64,000 nt of DNA from positions 2,480,001-2,544,000 of the forward strand of contig NZ_AP022615.1 of NCBI RefSeq assembly GCF_010730745.1, written 5' to 3'. Within the stretch, counting starts at the first letter, position 1, and the number at the start of each line of letters is the position of its first letter. Made by a program: the position numbers and the translations under genes. Shown here piece after piece: positions 27,475 to 35,258 of the stretch. The stretch comes from Mycobacterium heidelbergense (GTDB taxonomy: Bacteria; Actinomycetota; Actinomycetes; Mycobacteriales; Mycobacteriaceae). Below the pieces are notes generated by a model. It did no database searches, was not told the DNA's origin, and was given only the letters and a program-made list of their open reading frames with translations.

Positions 27475-28097
27475 GTCGAGGCTCCCCGGTGACGCGCGGC
27501 CAGCACCATCGCATCGTCGGTTTTCTTGGCGTACTCACTGACGATCTGCTCGGCGATGACCGCGGCGGAGGCCGCGAAGTCGATGTGCTCCAAGTGATCC
27601 TCGGCGATGCCGTCGCTGGTCAGCACGATCAGGTCGCCGGTGCGAATCGAAACCACTTGCGCCGGCCTGATTTCCGGTATGCGGTAGCCGACGATGCCGG
27701 CGGTCAGGCGCGCGCTGGATCGGACGTGGATACCGGTCGCCGCCTTGGAGACCAGGTTCGCGGCGACGTTACCCACCCCGGTCCACGCCAGCATGCTGGC
27801 TCCGAAATCCACCCGCGCCAACGTCATTGCGGCTCCCCGGGTGCCTCTCAGCACACGGTGGCACAGCTGGACGAGGACCTCGATGCGCTCGCCGGGCGCC
27901 TGCTTGAGCGTATCGACGGTGCGCAGCGCGGCCGTTGCCGCGGCCGGACCGTGGCCGAGCCCGTCGATGACGCCGAACAGCGCGGCGTCCTCGTCGATGC
28001 CGATCGCGATCGACTGGTCACCCGAGACGTGCTCGCCCGGCAGTGGTCGACCGGCGATCGCCCACTCGATCGGTCCCAGCCGGCCGTTCTCACGCAC
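27471..28097 (-). CDS. rsbX: RsbX-like PP2C phosphatase
   Basis: A 208-aa single-domain PP2C/SpoIIE phosphatase like RsbX, which resets the stressosome by dephosphorylating RsbR and RsbS. GDQSIAIGIDEDAALFGVIDGLGHGPAAA carries the metal-binding Asp and Gly-His residues, and VVSIRTGDLIVLTSDGIAED the second acidic site. It overlaps rsbT by eight bases upstream and the RsbU/RsbW-like gene by four bases downstream. Confidence 0.86.
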   Translation of the reverse strand: MRENGRLGPIEWAIAGRPLPGEHVSGDQSIAIGIDEDAALFGVIDGLGHGPAAATAALRTVDTLKQAPGERIEVLVQLCHRVLRGTRGAAMTLARVDFGASMLAWTGVGNVAANLVSKAATGIHVRSSARLTAGIVGYRIPEIRPAQVVSIRTGDLIVLTSDGIAEDHLEHIDFAASAAVIAEQIVSEYAKKTDDAMVLAARHRGAST

Positions 28098-28509
28098 GCG
28101 CCGGCACCCATTTCCACATCTCTACGACCGTTCCGCGGCCCAGCGCGGAGTCCACGACCAATCGGTCCATCAGGCGGCGGGCGCCGGGCAGGCCCATCCC
28201 CAACCCGCGCCCGGTCGAGTACCCGTCCTCCATCGCGCGCTCGATGTCGGCGATGCCGGGGCCGGCGTCCTCCGCGCGCACCACCAGTGCCTTGCGGCCC
28301 TCCCGGTCGGCAACCGTGACGTGGACGGCGCCGCGGCCCGCGTAGCTGGTGATGTTTCGCGCGATCTCGGAGATCGCGGTGGCGATCATCGTGACGTCGG
28401 TCAGCGAGAATCCGAGGTCTAGGGCGAGCTGGTGGCCGGCTTTGCGGGCTGCGACGATGTCGTCGGAATTATCGATGTCGACGACCAGAATTTGCGGGTC
28501 ACCCGCCAC
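28090..28509 (-). CDS. rsbT: RsbT-like serine/threonine switch kinase
   Basis: A 139-aa GHKL-type kinase like RsbT, which phosphorylates RsbR/RsbS and then activates RsbU. The N-box is ATAISEIARNITSYA, G1 is EDAGPGI and G2 is GRGLGMGLPG. It starts inside rsbS (11-base overlap) and ends inside rsbX (8-base overlap), so the proteins are made in fixed ratio. Confidence 0.9.
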   Translation of the reverse strand: MAGDPQILVVDIDNSDDIVAARKAGHQLALDLGFSLTDVTMIATAISEIARNITSYAGRGAVHVTVADREGRKALVVRAEDAGPGIADIERAMEDGYSTGRGLGMGLPGARRLMDRLVVDSALGRGTVVEMWKWVPARA

Positions 28510-28888
28510 CGTCGCGCCCGATCGTCGGTTTCCCCACTCCCCGTTGGCGATTCAGCACGGCGAGGCCCTCTTCGAGATCCAACGCGGTATTCATGTCGTC
28601 GAACGCCAGGCCCAGTTGGACCATCGCGAAGGCCACTTCTGGCTGCAGACCCACGATCACGGTGTCGGCGCCGCGCAGCCTGGTCATGTGCGCGATGGTG
28701 CGCAGCGACCGGGCCGCGAACGAATCCATCACATCGATGGCGGTGACGTCGACGATGATGCCCTGCGCGCGGAACTTGCTGACCCGCTCCATGAGGTCGT
28801 AGCGCAACCGCTCGGCATCGGAGTCGGTGAGCGCCGCCTGGACCGAGGCGATGAGGATCGATCCCTGCTTCAGGATGGGTACTGGCAT
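28499..28888 (-). CDS. rsbS: RsbS-like STAS-domain stressosome protein
   Basis: A 129-aa single STAS domain. MPVPILKQGSILIASVQAAL and VDVTAIDVMDSFAAR are very close to RsbS; Ser56 matches the phosphorylated Ser59 of Bacillus subtilis RsbS. RsbS and RsbR build the stressosome core and hold RsbT. The gene lies 22 bases after rsbR and overlaps rsbT. Confidence 0.92.
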   Translation of the reverse strand: MPVPILKQGSILIASVQAALTDSDAERLRYDLMERVSKFRAQGIIVDVTAIDVMDSFAARSLRTIAHMTRLRGADTVIVGLQPEVAFAMVQLGLAFDDMNTALDLEEGLAVLNRQRGVGKPTIGRDGGG

Positions 28889-28910
28889 ACGGTGTCCGTG
28901 CTCGTCGTGC

Positions 28911-29804
28911 TCATCCGGTCAGCTCACCGGTGCGACTGACCTCGTAGCCGAGCAGGCGCTCGGCTTCCTCGATACCGCCCTGCAGGTCGCCGACGGCGTT
29001 CATCTTCGACAGGTCCAGACCGATGGTCACCAGCGTCAGCGCGATCTCCGAGGACAGGCCGGTGATGATCACGCTTGCGCCCATCAATCCGGAGGCGTCG
29101 ACCGTCTGTACCAGGTGGTTCGCCACCGTCGAGTCAATGGTGGGCACACCCGTGATGTCGATGACGACCACCTTCGCGCGGTTGGCGCGGATGGCCCTCA
29201 GCAGCTGTTCGGTAACCTGGCGGGCGCGCTGGCTGTCCAGCACGCCGATGATCGGCAGGATCAGCAGCTGCTCGCGCACCTGCAGCACCGGCGTCGACAG
29301 CTCGCGGATCGCCTCCTGCTGCTGGCGGATGATGCGCTCGCGTTCCTGAACGAAGCTGACGGCCACGGTGTTGGCGATGCGGTTGGCCGCCGGCTCGTAG
29401 GCGTCGAGAACCCGGTTGAGCATCTCGAAGTCGGTCTGGTACTTCTCGAACAGGGAGCGCGCGAGCACGTCACGCAGCAGCAGCACGATGCCGACCACCT
29501 CGTCGGTCTCCACGCCCCGCGGGATGATGCGTTCCGACAGGTCGCGCGCGTACGCCTGCAGCGCCTCGACGCTGCCGGTCTCGAGCACCTCGACATAGTT
29601 GTCGTAGACGGCGGTCGCTTCGGAGAAGAGCTCCTCCGGGGTCATCGCGGTAAGCAGTTCGGCCTCGGTGATCCTGCGGGCCCACTCCTCGCGCAGGACG
29701 GTCCTGTTCTGCCGCAGGTGCTGGACCAGCTGCGGGAGCAGACCCTCGCTGACCGTCTGCGCGGCGGTGGTGGTACTTCCGAAGTCCGACGGCAAATCTG
29801 ACAT
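28911..29804 (-). CDS. rsbR: RsbR-like stressosome sensor protein
   Basis: A 297-aa protein: an N-terminal helical sensor domain of the non-haem-globin-like RsbR type (about 1-165) and a C-terminal STAS domain (about 172-285). IDITGVPTIDSTVANHL and LSSEIALTLVTIGLDLS correspond to the two phosphorylation regions of B. subtilis RsbR. Ser225 stands at the Thr171 position and Thr257 at Thr205. GGGAGGCCAG precedes the ATG at 29804. It is the first gene of the five-gene operon, divergent from rsfB. Confidence 0.92.
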   Translation of the reverse strand: MSDLPSDFGSTTTAAQTVSEGLLPQLVQHLRQNRTVLREEWARRITEAELLTAMTPEELFSEATAVYDNYVEVLETGSVEALQAYARDLSERIIPRGVETDEVVGIVLLLRDVLARSLFEKYQTDFEMLNRVLDAYEPAANRIANTVAVSFVQERERIIRQQQEAIRELSTPVLQVREQLLILPIIGVLDSQRARQVTEQLLRAIRANRAKVVVIDITGVPTIDSTVANHLVQTVDASGLMGASVIITGLSSEIALTLVTIGLDLSKMNAVGDLQGGIEEAERLLGYEVSRTGELTG

Positions 29805-29899
29805 CTGGCCTCCCGTGTGCCGCGTCGCGCTCCGCAGTGCGCAGTGCCTATGGGGAGACTAGCCTGGGCTATCGCGGCGGAGGTGTCGAGGGCTTATTC

Positions 29900-29928
29900 T
29901 TCTTGCAGCTCGCACGGCAAGTTAGGCT
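29900..29928 (+). promoter_or_regulatory. Possible sigma-A-type promoter of rsfB
   Basis: TTCTTG (29900-29905) and TAGGCT (29923-29928) are 17 bases apart, some 50 bases before the rsfB start. The -35 match is weak. No clear SigF-type GTTT-GGGTAT pair was seen in the 174-base divergent region. Confidence 0.3.
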
Positions 29929-29941
29929 TGCACCACACTAA

Positions 29942-29969
29942 GGCCTGGGACAAAAGGCCTGGGACAAAA
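29942..29969 (+). repeat. Tandem 14-bp duplication before rsfB
   Basis: GGCCTGGGACAAAA occurs twice in perfect tandem (29942-29955, 29956-29969), directly before the GGATCGCCA that precedes the start codon. The second AAAAGG forms the ribosome site, so the duplication leaves a second AAAAGG 14 bases upstream. Confidence 0.85.
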
Positions 29970-29978
29970 GGATCGCCA

Positions 29979-30341
29979 TTGTCAGCTCCCGATTCGATTA
30001 CCACCTTGGTTGAGGACCACGATGGGGTCTCTGTGGTTAGTGTCAGCGGCGAAATCGATCTGGTCACCGCTCCGGCCCTCGAACAAGCCATCGGCGCGGT
30101 GGTTGCCGACGGCCCGACCGCACTGGTCATCGACCTTTCCGCGGTGGAGTTTCTCGGCTCGGTGGGCCTGAAGATCCTCGCGGCGACCTACGAAAAACTC
30201 GGCAAGTCCACCGAGTTCGGGGTGGTGGCGCGCGGTCCGGCCACCAGGAGGCCGATCCACCTGACCGGCCTGGATAAGACGTTCCCGCTATACCCGACGC
30301 TGGACGACGCGCTGACCGCGGTGCGGGACGGCAAGCGCTGA
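29979..30341 (+). CDS. rsfB: RsfB, anti-anti-sigma factor (STAS)
   Basis: A 120-aa STAS protein that in M. tuberculosis antagonises the SigF anti-sigma factor. The regulatory serine is Ser61 in VEFLGSVGLKIL. RGPATRRPIHLTGLDKTFPL closes the domain as in Rv3687c. It begins with TTG at 29979, with AAAAGG seven bases upstream inside a duplicated segment. It is divergent from the stressosome operon, whose kinase and phosphatases act on proteins of this fold. Confidence 0.93.
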   Translation: MSAPDSITTLVEDHDGVSVVSVSGEIDLVTAPALEQAIGAVVADGPTALVIDLSAVEFLGSVGLKILAATYEKLGKSTEFGVVARGPATRRPIHLTGLDKTFPLYPTLDDALTAVRDGKR

Positions 30342-30435
30342 ACCGCTGACCACCCGAGTGCGGTGCCGCCGCTGCGGCAAGTGACCGCGTCACGAAGGCT
30401 GCCGCCCCGCCACGGCTGATGCGATGATCACCGCC

Positions 30436-30744
30436 ATGGATGTCGATCGTCCGGAAGACGACCAGCGATGGGATCGCGGTCAGCGCGGCGAAACCGAAAC
30501 CGAACGGCTGGACCGCAATTGGAACAGCCTGCTGCAGGAGCTGCGGGTGGTGCAGACCGGGGTGCAGCTGCTCACCGGGTTCCTGTTGACGCTGCCGTTC
30601 CAGCAGCGCTTCGACATTCTCGACCAACAGATGCGGATCGTGTATCTGGCGACGGAAGGTAAGTCAGGGGCCGGGCGCCAGCTCCGCGATGCGGGTGGAT
30701 TCCAGATGCTCGAGGAGGTCCTGCGGGTCCGCGAAAATCGGTGA
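30436..30744 (+). pseudogene. Truncated DUF6328-type membrane protein gene (Rv3686c-type)
   Basis: The first 70 codons (LDRNWNSLLQELRVVQTGVQ, then LLTGFLLTLPFQQRFDILDQ) match the actinobacterial DUF6328 family of about 140-160 aa. After MRIVYLATE, at about 30657, the similarity stops. The frame then runs antisense through the 3' end of a HAD gene to a stop at 30744. The remaining membrane helices of the family are missing. It follows rsfB by about 95 bases, as in M. tuberculosis. It may be a non-functional remnant. Confidence 0.6.
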
Positions 30745-31377
30745 CGCGCCGGCCGCCCCCAGTTCGGCGCGGGAGATGCCGCCACTCAGCAGCCCTATGC
30801 ACGGCAATCCCGCCGCCGTCGCCGCGTGGGCGTCCCACACGGCGTCGCCGACGAACACGGCACGATCGGCACCCACGCCGGCCCGGTCCAGCGCAACCCG
30901 GACGATCCCGGGTTCGGGCTTGGCGGTGCCGACGTCGCGTGACGACGTCGTTTCGGCGATGACGTCGTCGCAGTCGAGCGCCTTGAGCAGGACCTGCAGT
31001 TCGTCGTCGGGCGCCGAACTGGCCAGCACCACCTGCAGTCCGAGATCGGCGACGCGACGCAGCAACGCGCGGGCGCCGGGCAACGGCGCCAACAGCGGTG
31101 TGGTGTCCCGGTAATAGCGGCTGTGCCCGTCGGCGAGCCGCTCCTGGACATCCGCCGGGGCTTCTCCGGACGGGGTGGTGGACAGGGCGCGCACCAACGC
31201 CGAGCCGTCCATGCCGATGCAGCGATGGACCTTCCATGCGGCGACGGGCAGGCGTTCGTCGTCGAAGGCGCGCTGCCAGGCGTAGACGTGCAAATAGTTG
31301 GAATCAACCAGGGTTCCGTCCACGTCGAACAGGACGGCGGAAGCGCCGCGGCCGCTTGTCTGCCGTCGAACCGTCAT
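30664..31377 (-). CDS. HAD-family phosphatase (phosphoglycolate-phosphatase-like)
   Basis: A 237-aa HAD hydrolase with a helical cap. Motif I is LFDVDGTLVDSNY, motif II VVLASSA, motif III lysine in GTAKPEPG, and motif IV GDAVWDAHAA. The ATG at 31377 gives the usual short N-terminus; a start 90 bases upstream is less likely. Its 3' end abuts the point where the DUF6328 gene is cut, so its arrival may have caused that truncation. Substrate unknown. Confidence 0.88.
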   Translation of the reverse strand: MTVRRQTSGRGASAVLFDVDGTLVDSNYLHVYAWQRAFDDERLPVAAWKVHRCIGMDGSALVRALSTTPSGEAPADVQERLADGHSRYYRDTTPLLAPLPGARALLRRVADLGLQVVLASSAPDDELQVLLKALDCDDVIAETTSSRDVGTAKPEPGIVRVALDRAGVGADRAVFVGDAVWDAHAATAAGLPCIGLLSGGISRAELGAAGASPIFADPQDLLEHLESTRIAELAPGP

Positions 31378-31594
31378 CTGCGCCGCATACCCACGCCCGG
31401 GCGGGCTGACACGGCGCGTCGGCAACCGCTTGCCCGGTCGGCTTCCCTCGAAACGCCGAGGGCGCAATTGTCATTGTCGTGCGGGCAATTTTTGCGCTCG
31501 ACAGGTGTGGCCGGCGGCCGAACGGGGTACCGCCTGAGCCACGAGTGAGTGCAGGCAGCTGCGTCAACCCGTCATTCATCAGGAAGGAACGCCC

Positions 31595-31897
31595 ATGGCG
31601 ACCGCAAGCGACTACGACGCACGCCGCGCATCGGACGTCGACACCCAGGAACCGTCCGCCCTGCGCGAGATCGCGCCCGCCCTACCCGGGTCGTCCACGG
31701 CAATCGTCGACGACGACCCCAACGACATGCACTTCTTCGAGCTGCCCGGCGCCGACCTGTCCGGTGAAGAACTGTCGGTGACGGTGATTCCACAGCGGGC
31801 CGACGAGTTCACGTGCTCGAGTTGCTTCCTGGTCCAGCACCGCAGCCGGCTGCGCAGGTCGAGCCTGGGGCTTCCGATCTGCGCCGACTGCGCGTGA
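31595..31897 (+). CDS. DUF4193 zinc-ribbon-like protein
   Basis: A 100-aa actinobacterial DUF4193 protein. FELPGADLSGEELSVTVIP and the two cysteine pairs (TCSSC and ICADC) are hallmarks, and they probably bind one zinc ion. Function unknown; orthologues are small cytosolic proteins often encoded near dut. ATG at 31595 with AGGAAGG before it. Confidence 0.88.
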   Translation: MATASDYDARRASDVDTQEPSALREIAPALPGSSTAIVDDDPNDMHFFELPGADLSGEELSVTVIPQRADEFTCSSCFLVQHRSRLRRSSLGLPICADCA

Positions 31898-31941
31898 CGC
31901 CGCGGTAGGCGCAGACGCGACCGGGGACCGGCCGCCGCACC

Positions 31942-33321
31942 TTGACCGACAGGTCATCGCGTGTTTCTGTCGTCAGCGTGGCCGCAGCCGCTAGCAGTCC
32001 GCCCGGCTTACCCGCCCCGCGCGTGTTCCGTTCGGCGTTCGCCGCGGCGTATGCGATCGCCTACCTCGTGGGTGGCGAGCGCAGGATGCTGCGGTTGATC
32101 CGTCGATACGGACCGATCATGACGATGCCCGTCCTCAGCCTGGGCAACGTAGCGATCGTGTCCGATCCGGAGCTGGCCAAACAGGTTTTCACCGCGCCGC
32201 CCGACGTCCTGCTCGGCGGGGAAGGCGTGGGCCCCGCCGCGGCCATCTACGGGTCCGGATCGATGTTCGTGCAGGAGGAGCCCGAGCATCTTCGGCGGCG
32301 CAAACTCTTGACGCCTCCGCTGCACGGCGCCGCGTTGGGCGGCTACGTGCCGATCATGGAGGCCGCCGCCCTCGCGGCGATGCACAGCTGGCCCGTTGAC
32401 CGACCCTTCGAGATGCTGAGGGCGGCGCGCGCGCTGACGCTGGACGTGATCGTCAGGGTCATCTTCGGGGTTGACGATCCCGACGAGGTCCGGCGCCTCG
32501 GCCGGCCCTTCGAGCTCCTGTTAAACCTAGGCGTTTCAGAACAATTGACGCTTCGCCACGCGCTGCGTCACGTAGGCGGATTGCGGGTGTGGCCCCAGCG
32601 GGCCCGGGCCAACAGGGAGATCGACGAGGTCGTCATGCCGCTCATCGCGCGGCGGCGAAACGACCCGCGCCGCGGCGAGCAACCCGACATCCTGGCCCTG
32701 CTGACGTGTGCGCGCGGGGATGACGGAGAACCGCTGTCGGACAGCGAGATTCGCGATGACCTGATCACCCTGATGCTGGCGGGTCACGAAACCACGGCGA
32801 CCGCGCTGGCCTGGGTGTTCGACCTGCTGCTGCATCACCCCGATGCGCTACGACGCGTGCAGGACGAAGCCGTGCGCGGCGAGGAGGCCTTCACGACCGC
32901 GGTGATCCATGAGACGTTGCGGATACGCCCGCCGGCCCCGTTGACGGCCCGCGTTGCGGCACAAACGTTTCCGGTCGGTGGCTACGACGTCGACGCCGGC
33001 ACGCGAATCGTCGTTCATATCGCCGCCATCAACCGCAACCCGCGCGTCTACGAGCGTCCCAACGAGTTCCGGCCCGACAGATTCCTGGGGAGCCGACCCG
33101 AGACTTACGCATGGCTTCCGTTCGGAGGCGGTATCAAACGCTGTCTGGGCGCGGCCTTCTCGATGCGGGAGTTGATCACCGTGCTGCATACGCTGCTGCG
33201 CGAGGGGGAGTTCAGCGCCGTCGACGACAAGCCCGAGAAGATCGTGCGGCGCTCCATCATGCTGGCGCCCCGCCACGGCACCAGGGTGCGGTTCCGGCCG
33301 ATCCAGGCGCGCATGCGATAG
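31942..33321 (+). CDS. cyp137: Cytochrome P450 (CYP137 position)
   Basis: A 459-aa soluble P450 monooxygenase. The I-helix oxygen motif is AGHETTATAL near residue 279, the K-helix ExxR is ETLR, and the haem-thiolate loop is FGGGIKRCLGA with the cysteine near residue 400. The start is a TTG at 31942; there is no better one. The place between the Rv3686c- and Rv3684-type genes matches CYP137 of M. tuberculosis. The symbol rests on synteny, not on a sequence comparison. Ferredoxin partner not adjacent. Confidence 0.85.
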   Translation: MTDRSSRVSVVSVAAAASSPPGLPAPRVFRSAFAAAYAIAYLVGGERRMLRLIRRYGPIMTMPVLSLGNVAIVSDPELAKQVFTAPPDVLLGGEGVGPAAAIYGSGSMFVQEEPEHLRRRKLLTPPLHGAALGGYVPIMEAAALAAMHSWPVDRPFEMLRAARALTLDVIVRVIFGVDDPDEVRRLGRPFELLLNLGVSEQLTLRHALRHVGGLRVWPQRARANREIDEVVMPLIARRRNDPRRGEQPDILALLTCARGDDGEPLSDSEIRDDLITLMLAGHETTATALAWVFDLLLHHPDALRRVQDEAVRGEEAFTTAVIHETLRIRPPAPLTARVAAQTFPVGGYDVDAGTRIVVHIAAINRNPRVYERPNEFRPDRFLGSRPETYAWLPFGGGIKRCLGAAFSMRELITVLHTLLREGEFSAVDDKPEKIVRRSIMLAPRHGTRVRFRPIQARMR

Positions 33322-33413
33322 CGCTTTTCCCGCCCGCGCCGGATTGTCACCGCCATCGGCTATGTTGATCCGCGTCGGCAGCCCCGACGAATCGAACACC
33401 ACCACGAGGGGTC

Positions 33414-34016
33414 ATGGAGAAGCTACTCGGGTCCTCCGTCTTGTTCGGGTTCGCTCTCCCTTGGTATTTCACCCAGAAGGCCACCGGCAGCCCGCCGGCG
33501 GCCTTTTCGGCCGGGCTGGGCGGCCTCGTCCTGACGGTTGTCGCCCTGTTGTGGCTTTCCGCGCGACGGGACCGCTTCCAGGCCGAACGACAGCGACGCC
33601 GCGACCTTAAATACGTGATGTCCGACCTGGCGGCCATCGATCAAATGTCGGGTGTGGAGTTCGAGGAATTCGTTGCGGCACAGCTTCGAACCAGCGGTTG
33701 GGGCGTCACTCACACCGCCAGCACCGGTGACTACGGGGTCGACCTGATCGCCAGGAAGGAGGGCACGCGCATGGCGGTCCAATGCAAGAGGCTGGCAAAG
33801 GCCGTCGGAGTGGCCGCCGTCCAGCAGGTGGTTTCCGGTGCGCTGCACCACGGCTGTAATCGCACGGTCGTGGTGACGAATCAAGCGTTCACCAAGGCGG
33901 CTCGCCAGTTGGCCGCCACCCACGATTGCCGCCTGGTCGGGCGCGAGCAGTTGCAGATCTGGGCGCGGGCCGCGAGCCCGCACGCCCGGCCGCGCCGGCT
34001 GCAACCGGAGCAATGA
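33414..34016 (+). CDS. Membrane-anchored Mrr-type restriction endonuclease
   Basis: A 200-aa protein with two hydrophobic segments at residues 5-20 and 31-50, a basic linker (RRDRFQAERQRRR) and an Mrr-type PD-(D/E)xK nuclease domain. Glu84/Glu85 in VEFEEFV, Asp110 in GDYGVDLIA and Gln123-Lys125 in VQCKR supply the catalytic core. Membrane-tethered Mrr relatives are thought to restrict modified or incoming DNA. It ends one base before a tRNA gene on the other strand. No methylase or partner gene is adjacent. Confidence 0.88.
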   Translation: MEKLLGSSVLFGFALPWYFTQKATGSPPAAFSAGLGGLVLTVVALLWLSARRDRFQAERQRRRDLKYVMSDLAAIDQMSGVEFEEFVAAQLRTSGWGVTHTASTGDYGVDLIARKEGTRMAVQCKRLAKAVGVAAVQQVVSGALHHGCNRTVVVTNQAFTKAARQLAATHDCRLVGREQLQIWARAASPHARPRRLQPEQ

Positions 34017-34017
34017 G

Positions 34018-34091
<74 letters not shown>

Positions 34092-34151
34092 CTTGAAGCC
34101 ACGACAGCCTATCGCACCGCCCCATCGACTCGCCAAACCGCGGCCCGAGGG

Positions 34152-35258
34152 CTACGTCCACGCGCACGAGCGTTCGAATTCGACCAGCGCCCCGGCGGGA
34201 CCGGCCGGGTCAAGCCCCTGGGCGTCGACCCATTCGTCGCTGAAGTAGGTGTCGGCGTAGCGGTCGCCGCTGTCGGCGAGCAGGGTGACCACCGACCCGC
34301 CGCGGCCCTCGACGACCATCTCGGCGAGCAGGCCGAAGGCGCCCCACAGGTTGGTGCCCGTCGACGGCCCCACCCGCCGCCCCAGGACGGCGCTGACGTG
34401 GCGGGCGGCGGCGATGGACGCCGCGTCGGGGACCGCGACCATCCGGTCGACGACGCCGGGCAGAAACGACGGCTCGACCCGCGGCCGACCGATGCCCTCG
34501 ATGCGAGACGACGTGGCCATCACGATGTCGTAGCGGTCCTCGGCATAGGCCGGAAAGAACGCGGAGTTCTCCGGGTCGACGACGCATAGCCGGGTCGCGT
34601 GCCGGCGGTAGCGGATGTAGCGGCCGATCGTCGCGCTGGTTCCGCCGGTGCCCGCGCCGACCACGATCCATTCCGGGATCGGGTGCCTCTCGTCGCGCAT
34701 CTGCTCGTAGATCGACTCGGCGATGTTGTTGTTGCCCCGCCAGTCGGTGGCGCGTTCGGCGTTGGTGAACTGGTCCAGGTAGTGCCCGCCGGTCTCCCGG
34801 GCCACGCGCTCGGCCTCGGCGTACACCTGACCCGAGTCCGCCACGAAATGGCAACGGCCGCCTTGTGATTCGATCAGCGCCACCTTGGCCGCGCTGGTCG
34901 ACGCCGGCATCACGGCGACGAACGGCAGTCCCAGCAGCGCCGCGAAGTAGGCCTCCGACACCGCCGTCGAACCCGACGAGGCCTCGACCACCGTGGTGCC
35001 CTCGCCGATCCACCCGTTGCACAGCGCGTACAGAAACAGGGACCGCGCCAGCCGGTGTTTGAGGCTGCCGGTGATGTGCGTCGTCTCGTCCTTGAGGTAC
35101 AGCGCGACGTCCACGTCCGCACACCACGCCGACGGCAGCGGGTACCGGAGCAGGTGCGTGTCGGCGCTGCGACGGGCGTCGGCCCGGATCAGCCGGATCG
35201 CGTTGTCGACCCAGCGCCGCGAGCGGCTGCGGACCGCGATCCGGGTCCGCTCGTTCAA
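34152..35258 (-). CDS. PLP-dependent cysteine-synthase-like lyase (Rv3684-type)
   Basis: A 368-aa fold-type II PLP enzyme. The PLP lysine is Lys67 in HITGSLKHRLA; ASSGSTAVSEAYFA is the phosphate/substrate loop, and GAGTGGTSATIGRYIRY binds the PLP phosphate. It resembles cysteine synthase/cystathionine-beta-synthase relatives, but the substrate is not set. The TTG at 35258 overlaps the stop of the upstream phosphoesterase gene (TTGA), so it is translationally coupled. Confidence 0.85.
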   Translation of the reverse strand: MNERTRIAVRSRSRRWVDNAIRLIRADARRSADTHLLRYPLPSAWCADVDVALYLKDETTHITGSLKHRLARSLFLYALCNGWIGEGTTVVEASSGSTAVSEAYFAALLGLPFVAVMPASTSAAKVALIESQGGRCHFVADSGQVYAEAERVARETGGHYLDQFTNAERATDWRGNNNIAESIYEQMRDERHPIPEWIVVGAGTGGTSATIGRYIRYRRHATRLCVVDPENSAFFPAYAEDRYDIVMATSSRIEGIGRPRVEPSFLPGVVDRMVAVPDAASIAAARHVSAVLGRRVGPSTGTNLWGAFGLLAEMVVEGRGGSVVTLLADSGDRYADTYFSDEWVDAQGLDPAGPAGALVEFERSCAWT

